64,000 bases of DNA, taken from assembly GCA_044228245.1 (NCBI GenBank), contig JBGAVG010000007.1, forward strand, positions 1-64,000, read 5' to 3'. The notes under the pieces were generated by a model. It made no database searches. It had not been told where the DNA came from and saw only the letters and a program-made list of their open reading frames with translations. This document shows positions 36,193 through 45,920 of the stretch, piece by piece; position 1 is the stretch's first letter, and each line of letters starts with the position of its first letter. The position numbers and the translations under genes were made by a program. Source of the stretch: Methylotenera_A sp044228245 (GTDB lineage Bacteria > Pseudomonadota > Gammaproteobacteria > Burkholderiales > Methylophilaceae).

Positions 36193-39100
36193 GTGGCAGA
36201 AAATTTTGATAGCGGCCCGTTAAGCTGGGTTAATGACCAGATCAATCAACTGCTTGACTCTGTATTGGAGAATGTCAATACAGTACGCGGCAATATCCAT
36301 GACACCTCCCCGATGCGTTTTTCGCAAACCAGTCTGTATCAGGCTTCGGGCGCGCTGGATATGGTGGGTTTGGAGGGTTGTAAACGTTTTTGCAGCGAAC
36401 TGGAAAAGTTAGCCGGAAAACTTGAGAAAAAAACTATCAATGCCACGCCAGAAATTATCGAAGCACTCAGCAAAGCCGTAAAGACGTTGCAGACCTATTT
36501 GCAGGAGCTGCTCAATGGCTCCCCCGATATCCCTCTGCGCTTATATCCTGCATTAAGTCCAATCGTGGCTGCTCAGGGTGAGACGCTGGAAGAAAACGAG
36601 TTATTTTTTCCAGACACCACGAACAGCGCGCCTAAAGATATCCCAAGCAGGCAGTTAACAGAAGCGGAGTACGCAGGTTTTATTGTCGAGCAGCGCATGG
36701 CCTATCAAAAATCGCTGCTGAGCTGGCTGCAAACCAGACAAGCCAGTGCTTTGGAGGCCATGACTGCAGCGGTAAGCAATGTGAGTCAGGCACAGCAAAA
36801 AAACAGCAATAAAACCCTCTGGTGGGCGGCAAGTGCGTTTACTGAATCGCTGGAGCAAAAAGAAATCGCTGAAAACCAAGGCGCAAAACGGTTATGTAGA
36901 AAACTGGATCAAGAATTGCGCCTGTTTGCAGACGGTGTGAATAAGCCGCACAGCAACTTGCTGCGCGATATTTTGTATTATGTGGCGATTAGTGATGTTG
37001 ATAAAGCAAACGTGCGCAAGGTTAAAGAGGTGTTCGAGCTTGATCAGCTGATTGATAAAAAAACATCTGTGGATTTTGCCGGAACCGGTGTCGATGCGGA
37101 TGAAACGGCACGGGTGCAGCAATTAATCGATGAGCTGTATCAGTTGAGAGAATTATGGGATGAGGTATCGGGTACCATCGATTTTACCAAGGTCGATGTA
37201 AACGGGGGCCATACGTCGGTACCTTTGGATAATGTATTAATTACCAGATTTTCGGACACGCTTGCCGGCAGCTGTGCGATCACGCAAAACTTAAGGCATA
37301 CGGTGCTTGCCGATGTTTATTCGGCATTGCAGCAAGCCAGCGACACGCTGCGAGATGATGCCGGCAAGGTGGACCACGCAGCATTGATCGAGGTGGCCGC
37401 AGCGCTGAATTTGATTGAGGACTCGCTTAAGAATTATCAATATATGGATTCAGACAGGATACATAAATTGCGTTCTGAAGTGCAGCGCCTTGAATCAATC
37501 TCATCCGGTGAAGCTTACGGCAAACTTGAAGCTGATAGGGCAGAAGCGCTGGATCGCGATACTGTCAAGACAGTTGTTGCGCATGTCAAAGAATCGCTTA
37601 AAACGGTCGAGCAGGCACTGGACAGCTACTTCCGTCATCCTGCGGAAAAAGCCCCGTTAATGCTTACGCCTCAGCCGCTGAAACAGATTTTTGCAGTGTT
37701 TGATATGCTGGGTATGCCTACGCCGGCAGCTATTGTGAATGCATGTGACAGTCTTGTTCGACACTTTCAGCAAGCTGATTATGTGGCAAATCAATCACAT
37801 TTTGAGCTGGTGGCAGAGAGCCTGAGCATGATTGGCCTGTATGCGGACGAGTTGCCGAAAACCCGCCCTGAATCTGAGCAGGCGCTTGAAGATGCATTGC
37901 AGCGCTTAAATAATACCCTCGCGGAAGCTGGCCTGGAAAAAGCGGATAGCGAGGCGCAGATTAAAGCGGCTTCAGCAGTGCCCGCCGATGTGACAGTCAT
38001 GGAAACGGTCGAGAGCCTAGCTGCGAAAGAAGCGGGGCAGACAGTGGGTCCCGCTATAGCGGATGGCGCTGGCGTAGTCGACCGGGCATTTGATTCTGAG
38101 CTGCTGGATATTTATCTTACGGAGGCCGAAGAGGTGCTGGCGCATATTGCACAGAATTGTCAGGCTTTGCGCGTGAATGCAACGGACCGCGAAGCTCTGG
38201 TAGAAGTGCGGCGCAGTTTCCATACCTTGAAGGGCAGCGGCCGCACAGTGGGCTTAAATGCGCTGGGCGAGATCGCAGGCAAGGTTGAATTCTTTCTGAA
38301 CGGTGTGCTTGATAAAAAATCCATACTGAATCCTCAGCAAATTATTTCAATCGAGCAGATTGCAGCCGCATTTGCGGGGTGGACGGCTGATCTGCGCGCA
38401 AATGGCCAGGTGAACGTAAACCAGGAGGCCTTGTTTGCCCGTATTGCGTCACTCTCGAGCGAAGGCGAAAAACCAGGCGCCAAGCCAGCGAAAAAACCGG
38501 ATGCACAGGTGCTGATTGGCGGTACACGCAAATTGAGCCGTGCGCTGTATGATATTTTCATTAATGAAAGCATGCAAAACATTACCTTGCTGGAGCAGGA
38601 GGCTGCCAAACTAGCAGCAGACAGCAACTTGCAGCCATCCAAAGGGGCGCGACGTGCCGTTCACACCTTGGCCAGCAATGCGCTCGCTACAGGGTTTAAG
38701 CCCATGGGCGAATTGGGCCGCGCACTGGAAAACTGGCTAGATGCAGTCAGTGCGACTTGGTCACCGCAGTATCTGGAGCTTTATAACAATACCGTTAAAT
38801 CATTGGCGAATATGTGGCAAAAAATTTCCGAGCTGCGTAACCCGCGTTCAGCGCATGCCTTGATTAAGGTGCTTAACCTGGCGGCCCAGCAGACAGCGCA
38901 GAATAAAGAACCTTCCGCTGAACTTGCCGAAATGCCGCAGCAGGAAGAAGCCATTGCCATGAACGCAGCAGAAACTGCACAAGCGGCGTTGGTACAGGAG
39001 ATTACAGAAGAGCTGGATTCTGGCCAGGCCGGTGATATCGACGTAAAACTGGTGACCGAAAGCATGCCTTACCAGGCGCCAGGTGCGCATGATGCTACGC

Positions 39101-41304
39101 CGGTTAACCAGGAACTGCTCACGATGTTTATCGAAGAGGCACGTGAGATTCTGCCTGAAATTGGCGCTGAATTGCGTGCATGGCGGACAAGCCCCAAACA
39201 GACGGATCACCCGGATGCATTGCAGCGTGCGTTGCATACCTTAAAAGGCAGCGCTCGCATGGCAGGCCAATCAACTCTTGGCGATGCTGTACACGAACTG
39301 GAAGACCACGTGATGCGCTCACTCAAGCGCAGAAATGAAGCAATCGATTTCGAGGGCATGTTTGTCGAGCTGGATAAAATCGGTGGCCATTTTGAAGTGG
39401 CAATGGACCATATTCCGAGTCAGGCAATTGATCAGGCCCAAGAGAAAGTTACAGTGCCGGCAGGCCGTGCCACTGACAGAAAGGCGCAATTCCTGCGCAT
39501 GCGGGCAGATACGCTGGACAGGCTTATCAACGATGCGGGTGAAATTTCTATTATCCGTTCACGTCTGGACAGGGAGCTGGCGAACTTTAAGCAGTCGTCC
39601 AATGATTTAACCGAGAGTGTGACGCGTTTGCGTACTTATTTGCGCGAGTTGGAAATCGAGGCGGAAACGCAATTGCAATCCCGCATGAATGTGTTGCAGG
39701 AAACCCATGAAACTTTCGACCCGCTTGAATTTGACCGGTTTACGCGCCTGCAGGAGCTTACCCGGATGATTGCCGAAAGCGTGAATGACGTGGCGACCAT
39801 TCAGCATGGCTTGCTTTCGAATCTGGATCAATCCGAGGCGGCGCTGCAACAGCAAAGCCGCATGAACCGCGACTTGCAGCAAAGCTTGCTTAGCGCGCGT
39901 ATGCTGCCGTTCAGGCAAATTACCGAGCGTCTGCAACGTATCGTGCGGCAAACCGCGCGCGAACTTAAAAAACCGGCCGATCTGGAAATTGACGGCGAAG
40001 CAACGGAAATTGACCGCAGCGTACTGGATAAACTGGGCGCACCGCTGGAGCATTTACTGCGCAACGCGGTGGCGCATGGTATCGAATCTCCCTCCGAGCG
40101 CCTGAAGTCAGGTAAGCCGGAAACTGGTTCGATCAAGCTCAGGGTGCGTCATGAAAATGATGAAATCAGCATCATTGTGAGCGACGATGGCGGCGGCATC
40201 AATCTGCAGCGTGTCAGGGAAAGAGCAATCAAGAACAATATGCTGGATGCGAATGCAGAGGTGGGTGAGCAAGCATTGATGTCGCTCATTTTTGAACCTG
40301 GTTTTTCTACCGCCGAGCGAGTTTCGCAAATTGCAGGCCGCGGCGTCGGTCTGGATGTCGTGCGCAATGACGTTAGCGGCTTGGGCGGCCGTGTTGATTT
40401 GAACAGCGAGCCTGGTAAAGGCACGACCTTCAATGTGCATTTGCCAGTCACGCTTTCGGTAGCCCATGTGCTGGCGGTGCGCTCAGGCCATGAGATTTAT
40501 GCATTGCCCGTAGCCATGATTGAGCAGGCGCAAAAAATCAAACGGCTGGATTTAATCAATGCCTACAAGGCAGGCGAAATCAAATGGGCGGATAAGCAAT
40601 ATCCGCTGCATTATTTATCCAAGCTGCTGGATCACCAGGAGCACCAGCCTGAAGATCATGCCTACATTTCTGTGCTGCTGCTGCGCAGCGGCTCATATAG
40701 TATTGCTTTGCATGTGGATGAGGTGATTGGCAATCAGGAAGCAGTCATGAAGCCCATTGGTGCCCAGCTGGCACGTGTGCCAGGCATTGTGGGGGCAACG
40801 GTCGCCGGCGACGGCAGCATTGTGCTGATTATTAACCCTGTGCAATTGGCGAATCGCGAAGATCTGGCGGTAGGCAGCGTCGTGGTAAAAACAGCTAAAG
40901 CCAAAGCACCCAAAATGGTGGCCAAGCAGCGTATATTGGTGGTGGATGACTCACTCACCATGCGTAAAGTCCTGGGTCGCTTGTTGGAACGCGAAGGTTT
41001 TGAAGTGCTGGTTGCAAAAGATGGTATGGATGCGATGCAACTGTTACAGGAGACTACGCCGGATGCGATTCTAACCGATATCGAAATGCCGCGTATGGAT
41101 GGCTTTGGTCTAGCCCGCAACATCCGCGATGATGCGCGTACTGCGAATACGCCGCTGATTATGATCAGCTCGCGTACCGCGGATAAGCATCAAAACCTCG
41201 CCAGAGAAATTGGTGTTGATGCCTTCTTTGGCAAGCCTGTGCAAGACGATGATTTGATTAGTAAAATTAACGAATTACTGGCGTCAAAGCGTACCCTGCA
41301 TTAA
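36193..41304 (+). CDS. pilL: Hybrid chemosensory histidine kinase PilL/ChpA
   Basis: 1703 residues from GTG at 36193. A long FimL-like N-terminal region (~1-600) is followed by three Hpt domains: His677 in FHTLKGSGRT, His824 in VHTLASNALA (the usual KGS replaced) and His1015 in LHTLKGSARM. Then come a CheA-type dimerisation helix pair, an ATPase with N box EHLLRNAVAHGIE, G1 SDDGGGI and G2 GRGVGLDVVRNDV, a CheW-like domain, and a C-terminal receiver with Asp1629 in LTDIEMPRMDG. It phosphorylates PilG and PilH to control type IV pili. P. aeruginosa ChpA (~2470 aa) has more Hpt/Spt domains, so this is a reduced form. No pilK (CheR) or chpB (CheB) follows; a terminator does. Confidence 0.93.
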   Translation: MAENFDSGPLSWVNDQINQLLDSVLENVNTVRGNIHDTSPMRFSQTSLYQASGALDMVGLEGCKRFCSELEKLAGKLEKKTINATPEIIEALSKAVKTLQTYLQELLNGSPDIPLRLYPALSPIVAAQGETLEENELFFPDTTNSAPKDIPSRQLTEAEYAGFIVEQRMAYQKSLLSWLQTRQASALEAMTAAVSNVSQAQQKNSNKTLWWAASAFTESLEQKEIAENQGAKRLCRKLDQELRLFADGVNKPHSNLLRDILYYVAISDVDKANVRKVKEVFELDQLIDKKTSVDFAGTGVDADETARVQQLIDELYQLRELWDEVSGTIDFTKVDVNGGHTSVPLDNVLITRFSDTLAGSCAITQNLRHTVLADVYSALQQASDTLRDDAGKVDHAALIEVAAALNLIEDSLKNYQYMDSDRIHKLRSEVQRLESISSGEAYGKLEADRAEALDRDTVKTVVAHVKESLKTVEQALDSYFRHPAEKAPLMLTPQPLKQIFAVFDMLGMPTPAAIVNACDSLVRHFQQADYVANQSHFELVAESLSMIGLYADELPKTRPESEQALEDALQRLNNTLAEAGLEKADSEAQIKAASAVPADVTVMETVESLAAKEAGQTVGPAIADGAGVVDRAFDSELLDIYLTEAEEVLAHIAQNCQALRVNATDREALVEVRRSFHTLKGSGRTVGLNALGEIAGKVEFFLNGVLDKKSILNPQQIISIEQIAAAFAGWTADLRANGQVNVNQEALFARIASLSSEGEKPGAKPAKKPDAQVLIGGTRKLSRALYDIFINESMQNITLLEQEAAKLAADSNLQPSKGARRAVHTLASNALATGFKPMGELGRALENWLDAVSATWSPQYLELYNNTVKSLANMWQKISELRNPRSAHALIKVLNLAAQQTAQNKEPSAELAEMPQQEEAIAMNAAETAQAALVQEITEELDSGQAGDIDVKLVTESMPYQAPGAHDATPVNQELLTMFIEEAREILPEIGAELRAWRTSPKQTDHPDALQRALHTLKGSARMAGQSTLGDAVHELEDHVMRSLKRRNEAIDFEGMFVELDKIGGHFEVAMDHIPSQAIDQAQEKVTVPAGRATDRKAQFLRMRADTLDRLINDAGEISIIRSRLDRELANFKQSSNDLTESVTRLRTYLRELEIEAETQLQSRMNVLQETHETFDPLEFDRFTRLQELTRMIAESVNDVATIQHGLLSNLDQSEAALQQQSRMNRDLQQSLLSARMLPFRQITERLQRIVRQTARELKKPADLEIDGEATEIDRSVLDKLGAPLEHLLRNAVAHGIESPSERLKSGKPETGSIKLRVRHENDEISIIVSDDGGGINLQRVRERAIKNNMLDANAEVGEQALMSLIFEPGFSTAERVSQIAGRGVGLDVVRNDVSGLGGRVDLNSEPGKGTTFNVHLPVTLSVAHVLAVRSGHEIYALPVAMIEQAQKIKRLDLINAYKAGEIKWADKQYPLHYLSKLLDHQEHQPEDHAYISVLLLRSGSYSIALHVDEVIGNQEAVMKPIGAQLARVPGIVGATVAGDGSIVLIINPVQLANREDLAVGSVVVKTAKAKAPKMVAKQRILVVDDSLTMRKVLGRLLEREGFEVLVAKDGMDAMQLLQETTPDAILTDIEMPRMDGFGLARNIRDDARTANTPLIMISSRTADKHQNLAREIGVDAFFGKPVQDDDLISKINELLASKRTLH

Positions 41305-41329
41305 TTGACGAGCCAATAGGCACATTGAA

Positions 41330-41369
41330 AACCGCTAAGACTTATTTAAAAATCTAAGCGGTTTTTTTG
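41330..41369 (+). terminator. Rho-independent terminator after pilL
   Basis: AACCGCT..AGA (41330-41340) pairs with TCT..AGCGGTT (with one A-A mismatch), followed by a run of T ending at about 41369. It closes the pilGHIJL unit before dnaE. Confidence 0.85.
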
Positions 41370-41414
41370 TCTGAATAAGACACCATTTTTTTTGCATGCA
41401 GGTAAAATAGTGGC

Positions 41415-44400
41415 ATGCAAGATTCCGCTCAACATCCAACCGAGAATTCAGAAACGCTCAACCCGCAGTTTATCCATCTGCGCTGCCACAGCGAATATTC
41501 GATTGTGGACGGCATTGTGAGGATTGACGATTATATCGATGCGGCCAGCAAGGATGCCATGCCGGCCGTGGCGCTTACGGATCTGAGCAATCTATTTGGC
41601 GCGATTAAATTTTATAAGGCTGCGCGCGGAAAAGGCATTAAGCCGATTCTGGGTTGTGAGCTTTGGCTGGAAAATACCAGCAACCGTGATCAGGCATTCC
41701 GCATTTTGTTGCTGGTGCAAACTAGTGCAGGCTATCTCAAATTATGCCAGCTTATCAGCAAAGCCTATCTCGAGAATCAATACAGAGGCCGAGCTGAGGT
41801 CAAGCAGGCGTGGCTGGAACAGGCCGATGGGCTGATCCTCATCTCCGGCAACGCGCAGAGTGACATCGGCGCCGCACTGAACGCAGGCAATACAAAACTG
41901 GCGTTGCAACTGGCAGCCTCATGGTCGAATATGTTTCCTGAGCGCTTTTATATTGAGCTGCAGCGGACAGCAGACCCTAAAGATCATCCCGCACAGGAAA
42001 TCCTGATCAGCAATGCCTTGGATCTGGCCAGCCAGTGCGATTTGCCGGTGGTCGCCACGCACCCGATACAATTTATCAGTCCGGATGATTTCAAGGCGCA
42101 TGAGGCGCGCACCTGCATTGCTGAAGGCTATATGCTGGCGGATACGCGTCGTCCCAAAAACTTCACGGCACAGCAATACTTCAAATCGCAGGCGCAAATG
42201 TGCGAGTTATTTGCGGACATTCCAGAAGCTCTTGCCAACTCGGTCGAGATTGCCAAACGCTGCAATTTAACACTCACACTCGGCAAGAATTATCTGCCCA
42301 ATTTCCCCACGCCTAATCAGGAAAGCCTGGATGTCTATCTGATCCAGCAATCGGAAATCGGTCTGGAAGCGCGTTTGCAGACATTGTATCCAGATACCGA
42401 AACGCGCGAAGCCAAGCGGAAAGTATATGCCGCCAGGCTGGAGTTTGAATGCAAAATCATTAACCAGATGGGCTTTGCGGGTTATTTTTTAATTGTGGCC
42501 GATTTTATCAACTGGGCGAAAAATAACGGTGTGCCGGTCGGCCCAGGCCGCGGATCCGGCGCCGGTTCCTTGGTGGCGTATAGCCTTAATATTACCGATC
42601 TTGATCCGCTCAGATACAATCTGCTGTTCGAGCGTTTCTTGAATCCAGATCGTGTTTCGATGCCTGACTTTGACATCGATTTCTGCATGGACGGGCGCGA
42701 TCGCGTCATTGATTATGTCAAGCAAAAATATGGCCTGGATGCCGTTTCGCAGATCGCTACCTTCGGCACCATGGCCGCCAAAGCGGTGATCCGCGATGTC
42801 GGACGCGTGCTGGATTTGCCGTTTAATTTTGTGGATGGCATTGCCAAGCTGATCCCGCTGGAGCTGGGTATTACCCTGGAATCTGCACTGGAAAAGGAAC
42901 CGCAACTGCAGGAAAGAAGAGAAGCCGAGGAAGAGGTCGCCGAATTGCTCGAGCTGGCACTGCGGCTGGAAGGCTTGGTGCGCAATGTCGGCATGCACGC
43001 CGGGGGTGTGCTGATCTCACCGGGCAAGATTTCTGATTTTTCACCGATTTATTGCCAGGCCGATGGTGGCAGTTTGGTGAGCCAGTACGATAAAGATGAT
43101 GTAGAAGCGGTTGGGTTGGTGAAGTTTGACTTTCTGGGCTTGCGCACGCTGACCATTCTGGAGCTGGCGCTTGAAAATGCCAACAAACAGCGCCTCGCTG
43201 CAGGCCAAGCCCAGCTTGCCTTCCAGAGCATGCCTCTGGACGACAAAGCAACTTTCAATCTGCTTAAAACGGCGAATACCACAGCGGTGTTCCAGCTGGA
43301 ATCGCGTGGCATGAAAGACATGCTGAAACAAGCCTTGCCCGATTGTTTTGAGGACATTATCGCCTTGGTGGCGTTGTACCGCCCAGGTCCGATGGACCTG
43401 ATTCCGGATTTCTGCCGCCGCAAGCACGGCAAGCAAAGGGTAGAGTACCCGCATCCGGCGACAGAATCTATTCTTAAAGAAACCTACGGCATCGCGGTGT
43501 ACCAAGAGCAGGTCATGCAAATCGCGCAGGTGGTGGCAGGTTATAGTCTGGGTGGCGCAGATTTATTGCGTCGCGCCATGGGCAAAAAGAAACCTGAGGA
43601 AATGGTGGCGCAACGTGCCATATTTACTGAAGGCGCGCTTAAAAATGGCTTAACCGAGCGCCAGGCCAATGAATTGTTTGACTTGTTGGAGAAGTTCGCA
43701 GGTTACGGGTTTAATAAATCACACGCCGCTGCCTACGCCCTGGTGGCGTATCAGACGGCTTATTTGAAAGCGCATTATCCTGCGGCGTTTCTGGCATCCA
43801 CCATGTCGGCCGACATGAATAACACCGACAACATCCATAGCTTTTTTGATGATTGCGCACCGAATAAGGTTGAAGTGCTGCCGCCGGACATCAACCAAAG
43901 CGGTTACCGTTTCGAGCCTCTCAATAATACGCAAATATTATATGGACTGGGGGCGGTGAAAGGCACCGGACTGGCCGCAATCGAGGTGATTCTGGCAGCA
44001 CGGAAACAGGATGGCCCATTTAAGGATCTATTTGATTTTTGCACGCGCCTGGATCTGCGCAAGGTGAATCGCCGCGTGATTGAATCGCTGATTCGTGCCG
44101 GCGCGTTTGATAAACTGGAGCCGAATCGCGCTGCATTGCTGGCAGGCGTCGGTATGGCAATTGCCGCAGCCGAGCAATCCAATCATCATGCAAATCAGAA
44201 CAGTCTGTTTGGCGAAACGGCGGAAACCAAACATGCACTGCCGAAAGTGTCTGCCTGGTCGCCAGAACAGGCGTTGATAGAAGAAAAAGCCGCGCTGGGT
44301 TTTTATTTAAGCGGACACCCTTTTTTAAGCGCGAAAGAGGATGTCAGTCAGTTTGTGCGTGGCACACTGGCCGATCTGGTGCCGCAGGAGCAGCCTAAAT

Positions 44401-44906
44401 TATTAGCGGGCATTGTGGCCGGGGTGCGCATTCGCATGACGCAGCGCGGTAAGATGGCCATCGTGACGATTGATGATGCAGTCGCCAGGGTGGACGTAGT
44501 TGTCGGCAGCGAGCTGCTCAATCAGTACGCACATTTGATTAAAGAAGACCAATTGCTGGTGATTGAAGGGCGCGTCAGTCATGATGAGTTCTCAGGCGGC
44601 AACCGTGTCAATGCGCGCAAGCTGTATGATTTAGCTTCGGCGCGCAGCGCCTATGCCAGCATGCTTAAAATATCCTGCAATGGCCAATCGGATGCTGCAA
44701 AACTTACCACCATATTAAGCCCGTACCGTAAAAAAACGGCAGAACCTGAAAAAAAGTTGTGCCCGGTTAAAATTGAATATCATAACAGCCAGGGCCAGGC
44801 CAGCCTGATGCTGGGCGACGCCTGGCGCGTGGAACTGCAGGATGAATTGTTGCAAAATCTTCATGCATGGTTATCAAAAGAAAACGTAAAAATCCTTTAT
44901 AATTAG
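41415..44906 (+). CDS. dnaE: DNA polymerase III alpha subunit DnaE
   Basis: 1163 residues, the usual DnaE length. N-terminal PHP domain (HLRCHSEYSIVDGIV, VALTDLSNLFGAIKF), then the polymerase core with PGRGSGAGSLVAY and catalytic aspartates in MPDFDIDFCMDGRD and VKFDFLGLRTL, a helix-hairpin region, and a C-terminal OB domain (from about LVPQEQPKLLAGIVAG). It is the replicative polymerase. First of a run dnaE-accA-tilS, with accA 42 bases on. Confidence 0.96.
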   Translation: MQDSAQHPTENSETLNPQFIHLRCHSEYSIVDGIVRIDDYIDAASKDAMPAVALTDLSNLFGAIKFYKAARGKGIKPILGCELWLENTSNRDQAFRILLLVQTSAGYLKLCQLISKAYLENQYRGRAEVKQAWLEQADGLILISGNAQSDIGAALNAGNTKLALQLAASWSNMFPERFYIELQRTADPKDHPAQEILISNALDLASQCDLPVVATHPIQFISPDDFKAHEARTCIAEGYMLADTRRPKNFTAQQYFKSQAQMCELFADIPEALANSVEIAKRCNLTLTLGKNYLPNFPTPNQESLDVYLIQQSEIGLEARLQTLYPDTETREAKRKVYAARLEFECKIINQMGFAGYFLIVADFINWAKNNGVPVGPGRGSGAGSLVAYSLNITDLDPLRYNLLFERFLNPDRVSMPDFDIDFCMDGRDRVIDYVKQKYGLDAVSQIATFGTMAAKAVIRDVGRVLDLPFNFVDGIAKLIPLELGITLESALEKEPQLQERREAEEEVAELLELALRLEGLVRNVGMHAGGVLISPGKISDFSPIYCQADGGSLVSQYDKDDVEAVGLVKFDFLGLRTLTILELALENANKQRLAAGQAQLAFQSMPLDDKATFNLLKTANTTAVFQLESRGMKDMLKQALPDCFEDIIALVALYRPGPMDLIPDFCRRKHGKQRVEYPHPATESILKETYGIAVYQEQVMQIAQVVAGYSLGGADLLRRAMGKKKPEEMVAQRAIFTEGALKNGLTERQANELFDLLEKFAGYGFNKSHAAAYALVAYQTAYLKAHYPAAFLASTMSADMNNTDNIHSFFDDCAPNKVEVLPPDINQSGYRFEPLNNTQILYGLGAVKGTGLAAIEVILAARKQDGPFKDLFDFCTRLDLRKVNRRVIESLIRAGAFDKLEPNRAALLAGVGMAIAAAEQSNHHANQNSLFGETAETKHALPKVSAWSPEQALIEEKAALGFYLSGHPFLSAKEDVSQFVRGTLADLVPQEQPKLLAGIVAGVRIRMTQRGKMAIVTIDDAVARVDVVVGSELLNQYAHLIKEDQLLVIEGRVSHDEFSGGNRVNARKLYDLASARSAYASMLKISCNGQSDAAKLTTILSPYRKKTAEPEKKLCPVKIEYHNSQGQASLMLGDAWRVELQDELLQNLHAWLSKENVKILYN

Positions 44907-44948
44907 TGCAGTTTGTATTTAATGCATCACACGAGATGAAAGCCGGAA

Positions 44949-45920
44949 ATGAAAGTTAGCTATTTGGATTTTGAGCAAGGCATCGCGGATCTGGAAAAGC
45001 GCATTGATGCGCTGCAGATATCGCATGACGATCATGACGATTTGGATATTTCCAAAGAACTTGAACAATTGCAGAAAAAAAATAAAAAACTGCTCGAAGA
45101 TACTTATAATAACTTGAATGCATGGCAAATCTCGCAAGTGGCGCGCCATCCGCAACGGCCATACACGCTTGATTACATCAGCAATTTGTTCACGGACTTT
45201 GAGGAACTGCACGGCGACCGCGCCTTTGCTGATGACCCGGCGATTGTGGGCGGTATTGCACGTTTTGAAGGCACTCCAGTAATGGTGATCGGTCACCAAA
45301 AAGGGCGTGATGTCAAAGAACGCCAGTACCGTAATTTTGGCATGCCGCGCCCGGAAGGCTATCGTAAAGCCTTACGCCTGTTCCGTCTGGCCGAAAAATT
45401 CGGTCTGCCGATTATTACGCTCATAGATACCCCAGGCGCTTATCCCGGCATTGGCGCAGAAGAGCGTGGCCAGTCCGAAGCCATTGCCAAAAATCTTTAT
45501 GTGATGGCTGAGCTTAAAACGCCCATCCTCGGCGTGATTATTGGCGAAGGCGGCTCGGGAGGCGCGCTGGCGCTGGGTGTGGTGGATCAGTTATTAATGC
45601 TGCAATATGCTACTTATTCAGTAATTTCGCCAGAGGGCTGTGCTTCGATCTTATGGAAAAGCGCTACCAAGGCGCCGGAGGCCGCAGAAACGTTGGCGAT
45701 TACGGCAGACCGTTTGAAGGCATTGGGTCTGGTGGATGTGATTGTGAGCGAGCCTTTGGGTGGGGCACACCGCGACGTGGATACCACCATGCAATCGCTG
45801 CGCCGCGCGCTAAAAAGCGAGCTGGCGGCATTGCAAAAGAAAAGCACCGACAAGCTGCTCGCGGCGCGTTATGAGCGTTTAATGGGTTATGGCAAGTTCA
45901 AAGAAACTGCCAGCAAATAA
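44949..45920 (+). CDS. accA: Acetyl-CoA carboxylase carboxyltransferase subunit alpha
   Basis: 323 residues, family-typical length. The conserved start VSYLDFEQGIADLEKRIDAL, LITLIDTPGAYPGIGAEERG and VIIGEGGSGGALALGV (oxyanion region) identify AccA. It pairs with AccD to carboxylate acetyl-CoA for fatty acid synthesis. Its end overlaps the start of tilS by 32 bases in a different frame, implying translational coupling. dnaE-accA adjacency is common in proteobacteria. Confidence 0.96.
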   Translation: MKVSYLDFEQGIADLEKRIDALQISHDDHDDLDISKELEQLQKKNKKLLEDTYNNLNAWQISQVARHPQRPYTLDYISNLFTDFEELHGDRAFADDPAIVGGIARFEGTPVMVIGHQKGRDVKERQYRNFGMPRPEGYRKALRLFRLAEKFGLPIITLIDTPGAYPGIGAEERGQSEAIAKNLYVMAELKTPILGVIIGEGGSGGALALGVVDQLLMLQYATYSVISPEGCASILWKSATKAPEAAETLAITADRLKALGLVDVIVSEPLGGAHRDVDTTMQSLRRALKSELAALQKKSTDKLLAARYERLMGYGKFKETASK

